A stretch of DNA of 64,000 bases, taken from the NCBI RefSeq assembly GCF_000632225.1, contig NZ_JFYV01000045.1, positions 62,001 to 126,000 of the forward strand, written 5' to 3'. The notes under the pieces are model-generated. The model was not told where the DNA came from and made no database searches. It saw only the letters and a program-made list of their open reading frames with translations. Positions 33,860-43,161 of the stretch are shown here, piece by piece. Position 1 is the stretch's first letter; every line of letters starts with the position of its first letter. Position numbers and translations under genes: made by a program. The DNA comes from Sphingomonas sp. RIT328. Lineage in GTDB: Bacteria > Pseudomonadota > Alphaproteobacteria > Sphingomonadales > Sphingomonadaceae.

Positions 33860-34519
33860 ATGGCTCGAACCGGACGCCCGCGAAGCTTCGACCGAGGTCG
33901 AGCGGTCGAGAGGGCCATGCACCTGTTCTGGCAGTACGGCTTCGAGGGTGTGTCGCTCGATCTGCTGCGCCGCGAGATGGGGAGCATCTCCTCGGCGAGC
34001 TTCTACGCGGCCTTCGGCTCCAAGGAGGCGTTGTACCGTGAGACCGTCGCCGCATATCTCGGTTCACATGGCCGCGTCATGCAGGCGCTGGGAGATCAGG
34101 ACGTCCCGCCGCGCGACCGCATCGAACAGGCCCTGCGAGGTTCGGCCGAGATGCAGACGGCCGACGCTCACCCGACGGGCTGCCTGATCACGCTTTCGGC
34201 AACGGTCGGTCCGCAGGCCAGCTCTCCCATCCAGGCGATCACCGCCGACGAGCGGCGGAGGAACCGCCAGGCGATCGCCGACTGCGTGAAGGCGGGCGTC
34301 ATGGGAGGCGACCTCGGGACCGATACCGACGTCGAGGGCCTCGCCGCGTTGTTCGAAGGTCTGCTCGTCGGGCTCTCGATCCAGGCGCGGGACGGGGTGG
34401 ACCGTCATGCCATCGACGCCGCCATCACGCAGGCGCTCGCCGCCTGGGATGCCAATGCGGGGGGTGTCGGCATCCAGTCTGCCGAACGCGGCGCCTCGGG
34501 AGCCGACCGGAGCAGGTGA
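33860..34519 (+). CDS. TetR-family transcriptional repressor
   Basis: This protein of about 219 residues has a TetR HTH near the N-terminus (GRPRSFDRGRAVERAMHLFW, then YGFEGVSLDLLRREMG and SFYAAFGSKEALYRETV). The ligand domain follows (LGDQDVPPRDRIEQALRGSA), with a Cys-containing TGCLITLSA segment found in the AcrR/YxaF-like group. ATG 33860 has GGGAG at the right distance; ATG 33851 is the alternative. It is divergent from the MFS gene and likely represses it. Confidence 0.92.
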   Translation: MARTGRPRSFDRGRAVERAMHLFWQYGFEGVSLDLLRREMGSISSASFYAAFGSKEALYRETVAAYLGSHGRVMQALGDQDVPPRDRIEQALRGSAEMQTADAHPTGCLITLSATVGPQASSPIQAITADERRRNRQAIADCVKAGVMGGDLGTDTDVEGLAALFEGLLVGLSIQARDGVDRHAIDAAITQALAAWDANAGGVGIQSAERGASGADRSR

Positions 34520-34673
34520 CACGCGCGGACCGGCCCTCGCCCCTCCGCCTCGGATATGCCGGAGCGGCGTCATGCGTCATGCGTCGATGCGTTCGACGAC
34601 GCCCTGGTCTGATCCGCCCGGGAAAGCCGGCTGGCGGGGCGCGGACGATGCCGTCCGTCAGCCGGCGGCTCGA

Positions 34674-37034
34674 TCAGAACTTGACGTTCGCGTTGATGCC
34701 GATCGTGCGTGGCTGGATGTAGTAGGTGTAGCCGGCGGGCCGGAAGTTGTCGATGAACACGTAGGTGACCCCCCGCTCGTCCGTCAGGTTCCGCAGGAAG
34801 CCCTGCACCGTGACCTTACCAAGGTCGAACGTCAGCCGCACGTCGTAGGTGGTATAGCCCGGATACCGTGCGAAGTACGGGTCCAAAACGCCGGTGTCCT
34901 CGCCGGTCATGGTGCTGGTGAGCGTCGGATGCAGGTTGTTCTGGCTGCCAGCGACGTGTTGCGCCTCCCCCCGCAGCCGGATCATCAGGCCATCGTTGAC
35001 GACGAAGCTGTTCTCCGCCGAGAGATTGATCGAATCCGCCGGCACGGCGGGTATGCGATCGCCTGCCAGACCGCGACGAGGCACCCCGCGGATGAACGGC
35101 TGGTCCCTCGACAGACGGGCGGCGACGTGGCCGTAGGTCAGGCCGAGGTCCAAGGTGGGCGCCGGACGGCCCGACACCTCCACCTCGAATCCGTCGACCT
35201 TCGCCTGGCCCGCGTTCGTGGTGAATCGGAACAGGCCGTCAGGGGTCGAGCCGCTGACCTGGATGCCGTTCCAGTCGATGTGGTAGTAGTCGGCGTTGAC
35301 GGTCAGGCGACGGTTGAACCATTGCGACTTCAGACCCGCCTCGTAGTTCGCGACGTCGTCCGAACCGAAGCCCGCCGGGATCAGCGGGGACACCGTCTGG
35401 TTGGCGCCGCCTGGGCGGTATCCTTCGCTGCGCAGGACATACACCAGGACGTCTCGGTCCATCTTGTACGAGGCGGCGAACTTCTTCGTGAGGCCCGACT
35501 GGCGGAACGGCGCGGCTCCGCCGTAGGCGCCCGCATTCGACGGAACCGTGCCGCCGCCCGCTATCAGGGTCGCCTGCAGAGACTGGACATCGTAGGTGAA
35601 CCATCGCAGCCCGACCGTCGCGGTCAGGCTCCTGAACAGCGTCAGGTTCGCCTCGCCGAAGACCGCCGACTGACCGAGCCTTGTCCGCACGAAACGGTCC
35701 TGAAACAGCGGCAGGGTGTCGCTCGGCACTCCCGTCGACGTCGCGAAGGGTGCGCGGCTGCGTACCAGCGCGTCGCGATCCTGATGGAAGCCGCCGACCG
35801 TCCAGGTGAGCGCGGATGCCGTATCCGGCGACTGGGCCCGTAGCTCGTAAGTCTTGGACTTGGAGGTCTCTGGCTGCTGTACGATCCCCGTGCCAAGCCG
35901 GACCGGGCTGGTTGAGGGGATCGCCAAGTTTGGAAAGAGGAAGTTGAAGTCCAGATCTCGCCTGTAATATGACAGGTTTCCGACGAACGTCGCGATCCGC
36001 GTCTTGTACTGCGCCGTGACGCCGTAGAGCTGCACCGTGTCGTCGAGAGGATCGTAGGCCGGCAGGTTCGATTTGAGATCGCCCAGCTGCCGGATGGCCG
36101 CGTTCCCGGCATCCGCGTGGAAGGTCTGGTAGAGCGCGAACAGATCCATCCGCAATCCGCTCGCCGGCTCGATCCGTCCCGAAGCGCGAACCCCCGCGTA
36201 TCTGGACTGGTTGGTGTTGTTCCGGCCGAGCGTCACGTTGTCGATGAAGCCGTCGGAACGTCCGGCGTAACCGACCAGACGCAGTCCCGCCACGTCTTCG
36301 ACCAGAGGCACGTTGATCGCGCCCTCGACGTTCACCGTGCTGCCGCCCTTCTCGGTGAAGCTGCTGAGGGCGCCGGCCGAGCCCCCGATCTTCGACAGAT
36401 CGGGCTTGTTGGTGACGACGCGCAGCGTGCCTCCCTCCGAGCCGCTTCCGAACAGCGTCCCCTGCGGACCTCGCAGAACCTCCACTCGCTCGACGTCGAC
36501 GAGCTTGATGTCCGGAGCGAAGCGGCCGGCGTCGTTGGTCGCACCGGGAGAGCTCGTGATGGGGAATTCGTCGTAGTAGGTGCCGACCTGGGCCTCGCCC
36601 GCTCCTTGGATGCCGCGGATCACGGGGCGGCGCTGTCCTGGACCGTTGTCGCGGATCGTGAACCCCGGCACCGAGGCGGCGACGTCGATGAAGTCCCTTG
36701 CCGCCTTCCTGTCGAGCAGTTCGCCGCCAAGCGCGGCGATGCTGATGGGAGTGTTCTGCAGTGTCGTAGAGCGACGCAGAGCGGTGACGACGATATCGCC
36801 TGCCCCGGCGGCATCGGAATCGATGGGAGGCGGCTGGTGTGACGCCGCTTCCGAAGCGGGATCGGTCGGGCCGGCGCCCTCCTGCGGCGGGGCAGCGTCG
36901 ATCTGCACGGGCACCGGTTCGTCCGGAACGGGCGTCGGCCGCGCCGCGGCCGGGACTCCCGCCAGCAGCAGCCCGTGAAGGCAGGTTCGGGCGATGCGGG
37001 CGGGCTGAGCACCGCGGCGGCGACGATCGGTCAT
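34674..37034 (-). CDS. TonB-dependent receptor (amidohydrolase operon)
   Basis: This 786-residue outer-membrane receptor has a signal peptide, a plug opening with DIVVTALRRSTTLQNTPISI, plug motifs VERVEVLRGPQGTLFGSGSE, and a barrel ending in an aromatic C-terminal strand (IGINANVKF). The TonB-box region and barrel look like the sphingomonad group for plant or aromatic compounds. It is the last gene of a minus-strand operon with the DUF3100 and amidohydrolase genes (175 nt gap), so it probably imports the substrate of those enzymes. Confidence 0.93.
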   Translation of the reverse strand: MTDRRRRGAQPARIARTCLHGLLLAGVPAAARPTPVPDEPVPVQIDAAPPQEGAGPTDPASEAASHQPPPIDSDAAGAGDIVVTALRRSTTLQNTPISIAALGGELLDRKAARDFIDVAASVPGFTIRDNGPGQRRPVIRGIQGAGEAQVGTYYDEFPITSSPGATNDAGRFAPDIKLVDVERVEVLRGPQGTLFGSGSEGGTLRVVTNKPDLSKIGGSAGALSSFTEKGGSTVNVEGAINVPLVEDVAGLRLVGYAGRSDGFIDNVTLGRNNTNQSRYAGVRASGRIEPASGLRMDLFALYQTFHADAGNAAIRQLGDLKSNLPAYDPLDDTVQLYGVTAQYKTRIATFVGNLSYYRRDLDFNFLFPNLAIPSTSPVRLGTGIVQQPETSKSKTYELRAQSPDTASALTWTVGGFHQDRDALVRSRAPFATSTGVPSDTLPLFQDRFVRTRLGQSAVFGEANLTLFRSLTATVGLRWFTYDVQSLQATLIAGGGTVPSNAGAYGGAAPFRQSGLTKKFAASYKMDRDVLVYVLRSEGYRPGGANQTVSPLIPAGFGSDDVANYEAGLKSQWFNRRLTVNADYYHIDWNGIQVSGSTPDGLFRFTTNAGQAKVDGFEVEVSGRPAPTLDLGLTYGHVAARLSRDQPFIRGVPRRGLAGDRIPAVPADSINLSAENSFVVNDGLMIRLRGEAQHVAGSQNNLHPTLTSTMTGEDTGVLDPYFARYPGYTTYDVRLTFDLGKVTVQGFLRNLTDERGVTYVFIDNFRPAGYTYYIQPRTIGINANVKF

Positions 37035-37209
37035 TGTTTCTGCCTCCTATTGACGCCGCGAGCGACGGCGTGGCTTTGCGACGACTCGGGCGCGCGCGTC
37101 TCCGTCTCGCGCGACGAAGCGTCGTCGCGCCGGATTGGAGGTCGGCCGCCTCGACTTTGGCGACGAACGGCGTCCGGCCGTTCGGGGATGGAAGCGCAGA
37201 TCCTCCTTT

Positions 37210-38589
37210 CTATCCGGCCGGCCGCTGCAGGATCTGCGCGATGAGGGTGGCGCCGAGGAACGTGCCTGCGTTGGCCAGCAGCGACACGAGTACGATGCGC
37301 CAGCCGAGGCGGCGGAACGCCGGCAGGTCCTTGGCGAGGGACAGGCCGGCGAGCGCCATCACGGGCGTGCCGAGGGCGATGAAGTGTATCCGCCCGGTCA
37401 GCGCCATCGTCTCGGCGGCGCCGGGCATTCCCGGAACCGCCAGCGCCATGCCGACGAGGGACACGGTCGCCACCGCCGGTACGGCGCCCCGCGACAGCGA
37501 GTGCAGCGCATGGCCCCCGGCCGTCGCGCCCACCACGATCGCAAGTCCGGCGAACGCCCGTGGATCCGCCTGCTCGCCGAAGGCGAAGTAGTTGCCGATC
37601 AGACCCATGGCCGCCACCGCCGTCCAGATCGCGAACAGCCGCGGCCAGCCGAAGTCGACTGGCTCGTCCTCCACGGCTGCCTCTCGCGCCGTCGCCTCGG
37701 CTTCCGCTACCTGCGTCGCCGCCGCCGGGCGTCGTCGTCCCAGCCTCGGCTCGAGCATGCGGTAGGCCCGCACGGTGAAAGGTAGCGAGACGTAGAGCGT
37801 GAAATACGTTCCAAGCGTCGTCGTGACCAGGTTCGCGGCGGCGGCGAAGGCGATCACCTGTCGCGCCAGGTCCGCTGGTTGCTGCGACGCGATTGCGCCG
37901 GCGGCAGCGGCCATCATGCTGCCGGAGCCCAGCCCGCTCCCCATCGCCAGGGCCAGGGGATCGAACACGCCGAGGCTGGCGACGAAGCCGGCGAGAAGCG
38001 AGATGAACGCGGTGCCGAGAAGGGTGCTCGTGACGTATTCCGCGAGCACGCCGCGCCCTTCCGGACTGGCCATGCCGTATCGTTCGCCGATGATGGCGAG
38101 GCTCGGCTCCCGCCCGACGGAGAACGTCGCTCCGATCGCCTCGCGCTTGATGCCCAGCATCAGCGCGACGGGCAGGCCCAGCGCCGCGGTTCCCAGGAAG
38201 TGACCGAATTCCTGGAAGAGCAGCGACCAGCCGGCGTGGACGATCTCCGGAAGCGCCTCGCCCACCAGGAGACTGGACTTGGCGATGAAGATCAGCAGCG
38301 CGGGCTGCAGCGCCGCTGCCGCGAGACGCTGCATCGGGGGATCGATGCGCAGGGCGCGCGGCATGCGACCTTCCGCTAGACCTAGCGCGCCACCGATAAG
38401 CAGCACCCACACCATCGGCAGCAGCACGATCCGGAGCGGTCCGCCCAGCGGGATGACTGCCGAACCGATCGCCTCCGCAGCCAGCACGCACGACGAGGCG
38501 ACCAGCAGCAGTCTTCCAAGGAAGGCTGAGGCGGTGCGTCGTCGACCCGTGCGGCGCTGAGCGGCGACCAGCGGCGGCATCTCCGTCAC
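37210..38589 (-). CDS. DUF3100 membrane protein, putative transporter
   Basis: This 459-residue integral membrane protein has about ten to eleven hydrophobic segments and a central charged loop (about 270-295). Conserved DUF3100-like segments include GREPSLAIIGERYG and GSGLGSGSMMAAA. The GTG start has GGAGGGG upstream. DUF3100 genes commonly neighbour M20 amidohydrolases, which supports a role in moving the substrate or product across the inner membrane. It lies 13 nt after the GNAT gene. Confidence 0.8.
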   Translation of the reverse strand: MTEMPPLVAAQRRTGRRRTASAFLGRLLLVASSCVLAAEAIGSAVIPLGGPLRIVLLPMVWVLLIGGALGLAEGRMPRALRIDPPMQRLAAAALQPALLIFIAKSSLLVGEALPEIVHAGWSLLFQEFGHFLGTAALGLPVALMLGIKREAIGATFSVGREPSLAIIGERYGMASPEGRGVLAEYVTSTLLGTAFISLLAGFVASLGVFDPLALAMGSGLGSGSMMAAAAGAIASQQPADLARQVIAFAAAANLVTTTLGTYFTLYVSLPFTVRAYRMLEPRLGRRRPAAATQVAEAEATAREAAVEDEPVDFGWPRLFAIWTAVAAMGLIGNYFAFGEQADPRAFAGLAIVVGATAGGHALHSLSRGAVPAVATVSLVGMALAVPGMPGAAETMALTGRIHFIALGTPVMALAGLSLAKDLPAFRRLGWRIVLVSLLANAGTFLGATLIAQILQRPAG

Positions 38590-38602
38590 CGCGCCCCTCC
38601 GG

Positions 38603-39088
38603 TCACGGCAGCGGCGCTTCGAAGAACGCGATCTGACCGCCTCGATCGTCCGCGTAGGGCGATATCTCGTCGAAGCCCAGCGAGCGATACAGCCCGATGG
38701 CGTCGCCCATGCTGGGGCGATGCGTGTCGAGGCAGATGCGAACGTAGCCGGCGACGGCCGCCTCGTGCATCAGAGTGGCGAGCAGCAGCCGTCCGACGCC
38801 CCGCCCACGGCGTTCCGGCGCGACGACCATGCGCTTCACCTCGGCCAGCTCCGGAGCGAGCCGCCTGTAGGCCCCGACCCCGCACGGCTCCCCGTCCACG
38901 CTCGCCACGAGCAGCAGTCCTTCCGGGCGGACGTAGGGGTGCGGCAGGCCTGCGACCTCCCTCGCGAAGCCTTGGTAGGCCAGATCGAACGGCAGCGACG
39001 CTGCATAATCCAGCAGCATCGCGCGCACGAATGGCAGATCCGTCGATCCCGCCTCGCGGACGCTCGCTCCGAGCCGATCGCGGGTCAT
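38603..39088 (-). CDS. GNAT-family N-acetyltransferase
   Basis: This 161-residue protein has the acetyl-CoA binding motif A VAPERRGRGVGRLLLATLM and a C-terminal YRSLGFDEI. It transfers an acetyl group from acetyl-CoA to an amine; the acceptor is unknown. The ATG overlaps the cupin stop (ATGA). In the operon context it may acetylate an amino acid or amine released by the amidohydrolases. Confidence 0.9.
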   Translation of the reverse strand: MTRDRLGASVREAGSTDLPFVRAMLLDYAASLPFDLAYQGFAREVAGLPHPYVRPEGLLLVASVDGEPCGVGAYRRLAPELAEVKRMVVAPERRGRGVGRLLLATLMHEAAVAGYVRICLDTHRPSMGDAIGLYRSLGFDEISPYADDRGGQIAFFEAPLP

Positions 39089-39567
39089 GATCGGAAGTAT
39101 TCAACGCCGTACTCCCTGCCGAGGTCGACCATCGCCTCGATGCTCTCCGGCGACGGCGCGTGGCCGGTGGCGGCATGGTCGACGGGATGGCCGACCTCGA
39201 CGAGGAAGTCCTCCAGCCCGCCGGGGATCAGGAAGGTGATGAAGCGGACCGGTGCGTCCGTCTCGTTGCGGAAGCCGTAGGTGCACCCTTCGGGAAACGT
39301 AACGAAGTCGCCGGCACGAAGCTCCAGCGCCCGGTCGCCCGACCGCACCGTCAGCACGCCGTCCAGCATCAGGAACGACTCGCTTTCCTTGGAGTGGCGG
39401 TGCGGCATCGCGCCGTGGCCGGGCGGCGTCACCGTCTCGTAGATGGTGAAGCGGCCGCCGGTGTGCCGACGCGTGGCGATCAGGCCGTACAGGTCTCCGC
39501 CGACCGCGAAGCGCCGTCGCTCCCCGGCGTAGGCGACGACGGGAGCGATGGATGGGGTGTCGGTCAT
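39085..39567 (-). CDS. Cupin-domain protein (quercetin-dioxygenase-like)
   Basis: This 160-residue single cupin has the metal motif PHRHSKESESFLMLDG (His, His, Glu), a second-motif region DFVTFPEGCTYGFRNETDA and a C-terminal helix. It resembles small quercetin 2,3-dioxygenase-like cupins, which may be dioxygenases or isomerases. ATG 39567 overlaps the amidohydrolase stop (ATGA). It probably acts on an intermediate of the operon's pathway. Confidence 0.87.
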   Translation of the reverse strand: MTDTPSIAPVVAYAGERRRFAVGGDLYGLIATRRHTGGRFTIYETVTPPGHGAMPHRHSKESESFLMLDGVLTVRSGDRALELRAGDFVTFPEGCTYGFRNETDAPVRFITFLIPGGLEDFLVEVGHPVDHAATGHAPSPESIEAMVDLGREYGVEYFRS

Positions 39568-40745
39568 GCGGTCGTCCTCCCGGTGGTCCGCAGCGAGGCG
39601 ATGGCGAGCGCGGCGAGCAGCCTCGCCCCGTCGCCGAGCACCGCGTCGTTGAAGTCGTAGGCCTGGCTGTGAAGCGGCGCATGCTCCTCGCCCACGCCTA
39701 TCCACAGGTATGCGCCGGGACATCGTTCGAGCATGAAGGCGAAGTCCTCGCCCGCCATCGTCGCCGCGAACTCGGTCTCGACGCGGTCCGATCCGAAGAT
39801 CTCGACCGCGGTCTGCGCCGCCATGCGCGCGCAATGCGGTTCGTTGATGGTGGCAGGCACGCGCCGTTCGTATTCCACCTTCGCGGAGAGGCCATGGGCG
39901 GCGGCGACGCCGTCCGCTATGGTCCGGATCGACTTCTCCAGTCCGGCACGCGTTCCATGGCTGAGCGCGCGACAGCTGCCTCGAAGGACGAAGACGTCCG
40001 GAAGGACGTTCCATGTCCCGCCCGACTGGACGCCGGTCACGCTCAGCACCGCCGCGTCCGACGGATCGAGCCGGCGGCTGACGACCGTCTGCAGCGCGGC
40101 CACCAGCTCGCACCCCGCGACGACCACGTCGTCGACGCGGTGCGGCATCGCGGCGTGCCCCCCCTTTCCCGCAAGGGTGATCTCGAACACGTCGAAGCTC
40201 GCCATCATCGCGCCGGCCCGAACGGCGACGCGACCGGTGGCGATGCCGGGCCAGTTGTGGAGCGCGAAGATGGCGTCCATCGGATAGCGGCGGAACAGGC
40301 CGTCCTCCACCATCACGCGGCCGCCGCCTTCGGTCTCCTCCGCGGGCTGGAATACCAGATGGACGCGGCCCGCGAAGGAACGGTCCTCAGCCAGCAGCCG
40401 CGCTGCGCCGAGGAGCATCGCGGTATGGCCGTCGTGACCGCAGGCGTGCATCGCGCCGGGATGCCGCGAGGCGTAGGGCAGCGTGCCGGTCTCCTCGATC
40501 GGCAGGCCGTCCATGTCGGCCCGCAATCCGACGGTTCGGCCGCCTGGTCGCCCTTCGATCGTGGCGACGACGCCGGTGCCGGCGAGGCCGCGCTCCGGCA
40601 CGAGACCCAGCCGCTCCAGTTCCTGCGCGACGTGGGCGGCGGTGAGATGCTCCTTGAACGCGATCTCGGGATGGGCATGCAGCCAGTGGCGGTGCTCCCG
40701 AAGTCCATTCGCCTCCGCCTCGGTCAGCGCGCGGATAGAGGGCAT
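39564..40745 (-). CDS. M20-family amidohydrolase, second copy
   Basis: This 393-residue M20D peptidase/amidohydrolase has metal-binding motifs MHACGHDGHTAMLLGAA, PAEETEGGGRVMVEDG and a later MAGEDFAFML. The family removes acyl or amino-acid groups from N-acyl amino acids, hippurate or auxin conjugates. Start ATG 40745 shares a base with the stop of the PLP-enzyme gene (TGATG). It is similar in layout to the 41,899-43,068 enzyme, so the two probably act on related amides or on two steps of one route. Confidence 0.92.
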   Translation of the reverse strand: MPSIRALTEAEANGLREHRHWLHAHPEIAFKEHLTAAHVAQELERLGLVPERGLAGTGVVATIEGRPGGRTVGLRADMDGLPIEETGTLPYASRHPGAMHACGHDGHTAMLLGAARLLAEDRSFAGRVHLVFQPAEETEGGGRVMVEDGLFRRYPMDAIFALHNWPGIATGRVAVRAGAMMASFDVFEITLAGKGGHAAMPHRVDDVVVAGCELVAALQTVVSRRLDPSDAAVLSVTGVQSGGTWNVLPDVFVLRGSCRALSHGTRAGLEKSIRTIADGVAAAHGLSAKVEYERRVPATINEPHCARMAAQTAVEIFGSDRVETEFAATMAGEDFAFMLERCPGAYLWIGVGEEHAPLHSQAYDFNDAVLGDGARLLAALAIASLRTTGRTTA

Positions 40746-41902
40746 CAGCGGCATCCCTCGAAGGCGTCGAGTATCGCATCGGTAGCGTATTCGATCTCCG
40801 CCACGGAGAGCGCGGCGCTCGGCTGCGCACGCAGCCGCGCATCGCCGCGCGCCACGATCGGATGGGCCATGACGGGGACGAAGACGCCCTCCTCGAGCAG
40901 TCGCGAGTGGATGCGTCGTGCGCGACCCTCGTCTCCGACCGGCAGCGGCGTGATCGGGCTGGGCGAATCGGCCAACGCCATGCCCCCGTCGCGAAGGCGG
41001 CTGCGGAACAGCCGGGCGTTGGAGTGCAGCCGGTCGAACGGTCCATCGCCCGACCTGAGCGCGCGAAGGGCGGCCAGGGCGGCGGCCGCGTCGGCCGCGC
41101 CCATGCCGGTGGTGAAGATGAACGGACGCGCGCCGAGCCGCAGCCACTCCACCAGCTTCCGCGACCCCGCGGCGAAGCCGCCCGGAGCACCGCCGAGCGC
41201 CTTGGAGAAGGTGCCGGTGAACAGTATCCGCGCCGGGTCGACGCCGCAGGCGGCGGCGGATCCGCGCCCGTTCGGGCCCACGACTCCCGTCCCGTGGCTG
41301 TCGTCGACGACCAGCACGGCGCCCGCCGCTTCCGCGAGCGCCGCCAGCTGCGACAGCGGCGCGACGTCGCCCTCCATGCTGAAGACGCCGTCGGTGATGA
41401 TCAGCGCCGCGCGCCGATCGCCGCGCGTCTCGATCGCCGCCGCGAGGCTGGCGGGGCTGCTGTAGTCGTAGACCAGCGTGGAGGCGCGGCTCAGCCGGCA
41501 GCCGTCGATGATGCTCGCGTGGTTCATGCGGTCGCTCAGAATCAGCTCGCCAGGACCGGCCAGCGTCGTCAGCACGCCGGCGTTGGCGGCCGAGCATGAT
41601 GCGAACAGCAGCGCGTCCTCGACCCCGAGATGGTCGGCCAGCTCCGTCTCGAGCGCGAGCTGGACCGGCGTCCGCGCGAAGCAGGGATTGATCCCGGTGC
41701 CGACGCCGTAGCGTCGCAGCGCCTCGATCGCCGCCTCCGCCACCGCCGGATCCCCCGCCAATCCGAGATAGTTGTTCGATCCCAGCATGATGGTAGCTGC
41801 GCCGTTGATGGTGGCGGTTCCATGCACGGGGGACGCGATGGTGGAGACGCCGATCCGCTTCGGCGCGATCGCGGTCGTGGCCGCAGGCGCGATGGGGGTC
41901 AT
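40745..41902 (-). CDS. Alpha-oxoamine-synthase-like PLP enzyme
   Basis: This 385-residue protein is of the class II aminotransferase/AONS-KBL family. The PLP lysine is in FTGTFSKALGG, the Asp-Ser-His motif is VDDSHGTGVVGPNGRG, and the opening is SNNYLGLAGDP. Such enzymes join an acyl-CoA to an amino acid with loss of CO2 (8-amino-7-oxononanoate, 2-amino-3-ketobutyrate). The usual substrate motif after the YG-G-G segment is altered here: GINPCFARTPVQLALE has Gln where most have His. This may mean a new specificity. It lies between the two amidohydrolase genes with ATGA/TGATG overlaps. Confidence 0.85.
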   Translation of the reverse strand: MTPIAPAATTAIAPKRIGVSTIASPVHGTATINGAATIMLGSNNYLGLAGDPAVAEAAIEALRRYGVGTGINPCFARTPVQLALETELADHLGVEDALLFASCSAANAGVLTTLAGPGELILSDRMNHASIIDGCRLSRASTLVYDYSSPASLAAAIETRGDRRAALIITDGVFSMEGDVAPLSQLAALAEAAGAVLVVDDSHGTGVVGPNGRGSAAACGVDPARILFTGTFSKALGGAPGGFAAGSRKLVEWLRLGARPFIFTTGMGAADAAAALAALRALRSGDGPFDRLHSNARLFRSRLRDGGMALADSPSPITPLPVGDEGRARRIHSRLLEEGVFVPVMAHPIVARGDARLRAQPSAALSVAEIEYATDAILDAFEGCR

Positions 41903-43068
41903 GCCGCAGCCTTCGGAAGACAGCGTCGGACCAGTTGGACCCAGTAGTCGACGCCGATCGGCAGGATCTCGTCGTTGAATTCGTAGTTCGCGCTGTGCAG
42001 CGTCCTGCCGTTCTCGGCCGGACCGTTCCCGAGCCAGACGTAGCACCCCTGCTTGACCTTCAGCATGTGGGCGAAGTCCTCGCACCCCATGCTCGGGGGG
42101 AGATCGGTATCCACCGCGGTCTCGCCGACCGTGGCGCGTGCGGCGTCGATCGCCCGGGCAGCCGGCTCGGGGCTGTTGATCGTCGCCGGGCACCGCCGGT
42201 CGTATGCGAGCGTGCCGGACAGGCCGTGCGTCGATGCCGTTCCCTCGACGAGCTGGCGTAGCCGACCTTCCACGACGGCGCTCGTCGTCGATCCGTAGTG
42301 GCGGCAGGTGCCGTGCAGCACCACTCGCGCGGGCACTATGTTCGATGCTGCCCCGCCCTCGATGCGGGTGACGCTCAGCACGACGGGTTCGGCCGGATCG
42401 GTGGTGCGGCTGACGATCGTCTGGATCGCGGTGATGAGAGCGCCGGCCGCCACGATCGGATCATCGCCCTGATGCGGCATCGCAGCATGGGCGCCCCGGC
42501 CCGACAGGGTGATGTCGAACAGGTCCACCGCCGCCATCACTGGCCCCGGGTGGACCGCGATCCGCCCCACCGCGAGCCCCGGCCAGTTGTGCAGCCCGTA
42601 GACCGCGTCCACGGGGAAGCGTTCGAAAAGCCCCCCCTCGACCATGACCCGGCCGCCGCCCTCGTTCTCCTCGGCGGGCTGGAAGACGAAGTGCACCGTT
42701 CCATCGAAGTCCGGGTGCGCCGCGAGCCGCCGCGCGGCGCCGAGCAGCATCGCGGAATGACCGTCGTGTCCGCATGCGTGCATCACGCCCTGCTTCGTCG
42801 AGGCGTGCGCGACGTCGTTGAGTTCGGCCACGGGCAGCGCGTCCATGTCCGCACGCAACGCTATCGCGCGGGATGACGAGCCCGACCTCAGCGTGGCGAC
42901 GATACCCGTGCCCGCCAGCCCGCGATCGACCTCGAGGCCGTAGCGCGCCAGCTCGGCGGCGAGCAGGTCCGAGGTCCGCGTCTCCTGGAACGCCAACTCC
43001 GGATGCGCATGTATGTCGCGGCGCAGCCGCACCAGCTCCTCCATCCATCCGTTCGGCAACGGCCGCAT
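41899..43068 (-). CDS. M20-family amidohydrolase, first gene of the operon
   Basis: This 389-residue M20D amidohydrolase has metal motifs MHACGHDGHSAMLLGAA, PAEENEGGGRVMVEGG, and a C-terminal MGCEDFAHML. It hydrolyses an amide bond between an amino acid and an acyl or aromatic acid. The stop overlaps the ATG of the PLP enzyme gene. It is divergent from the AraC regulator by about 90 bp, so this is the promoter-proximal gene. Confidence 0.92.
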   Translation of the reverse strand: MRPLPNGWMEELVRLRRDIHAHPELAFQETRTSDLLAAELARYGLEVDRGLAGTGIVATLRSGSSSRAIALRADMDALPVAELNDVAHASTKQGVMHACGHDGHSAMLLGAARRLAAHPDFDGTVHFVFQPAEENEGGGRVMVEGGLFERFPVDAVYGLHNWPGLAVGRIAVHPGPVMAAVDLFDITLSGRGAHAAMPHQGDDPIVAAGALITAIQTIVSRTTDPAEPVVLSVTRIEGGAASNIVPARVVLHGTCRHYGSTTSAVVEGRLRQLVEGTASTHGLSGTLAYDRRCPATINSPEPAARAIDAARATVGETAVDTDLPPSMGCEDFAHMLKVKQGCYVWLGNGPAENGRTLHSANYEFNDEILPIGVDYWVQLVRRCLPKAAA

Positions 43069-43161
43069 CGTTGTTGACTCCTCATCGTCTCTGCGGACAC
43101 ATTGCGGCAGGGATCACCGGAGTTCTTGTAGGATTGTTTCACTCCGGCGGGAGATCGCCCG

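Noticed and set aside
39564..41597. 677-codon reading of the second amidohydrolase
   Set aside because: The extra N-terminal 284 codons are antisense-like shadow of the PLP enzyme; the true start is ATG 40745, coupled by TGATG.
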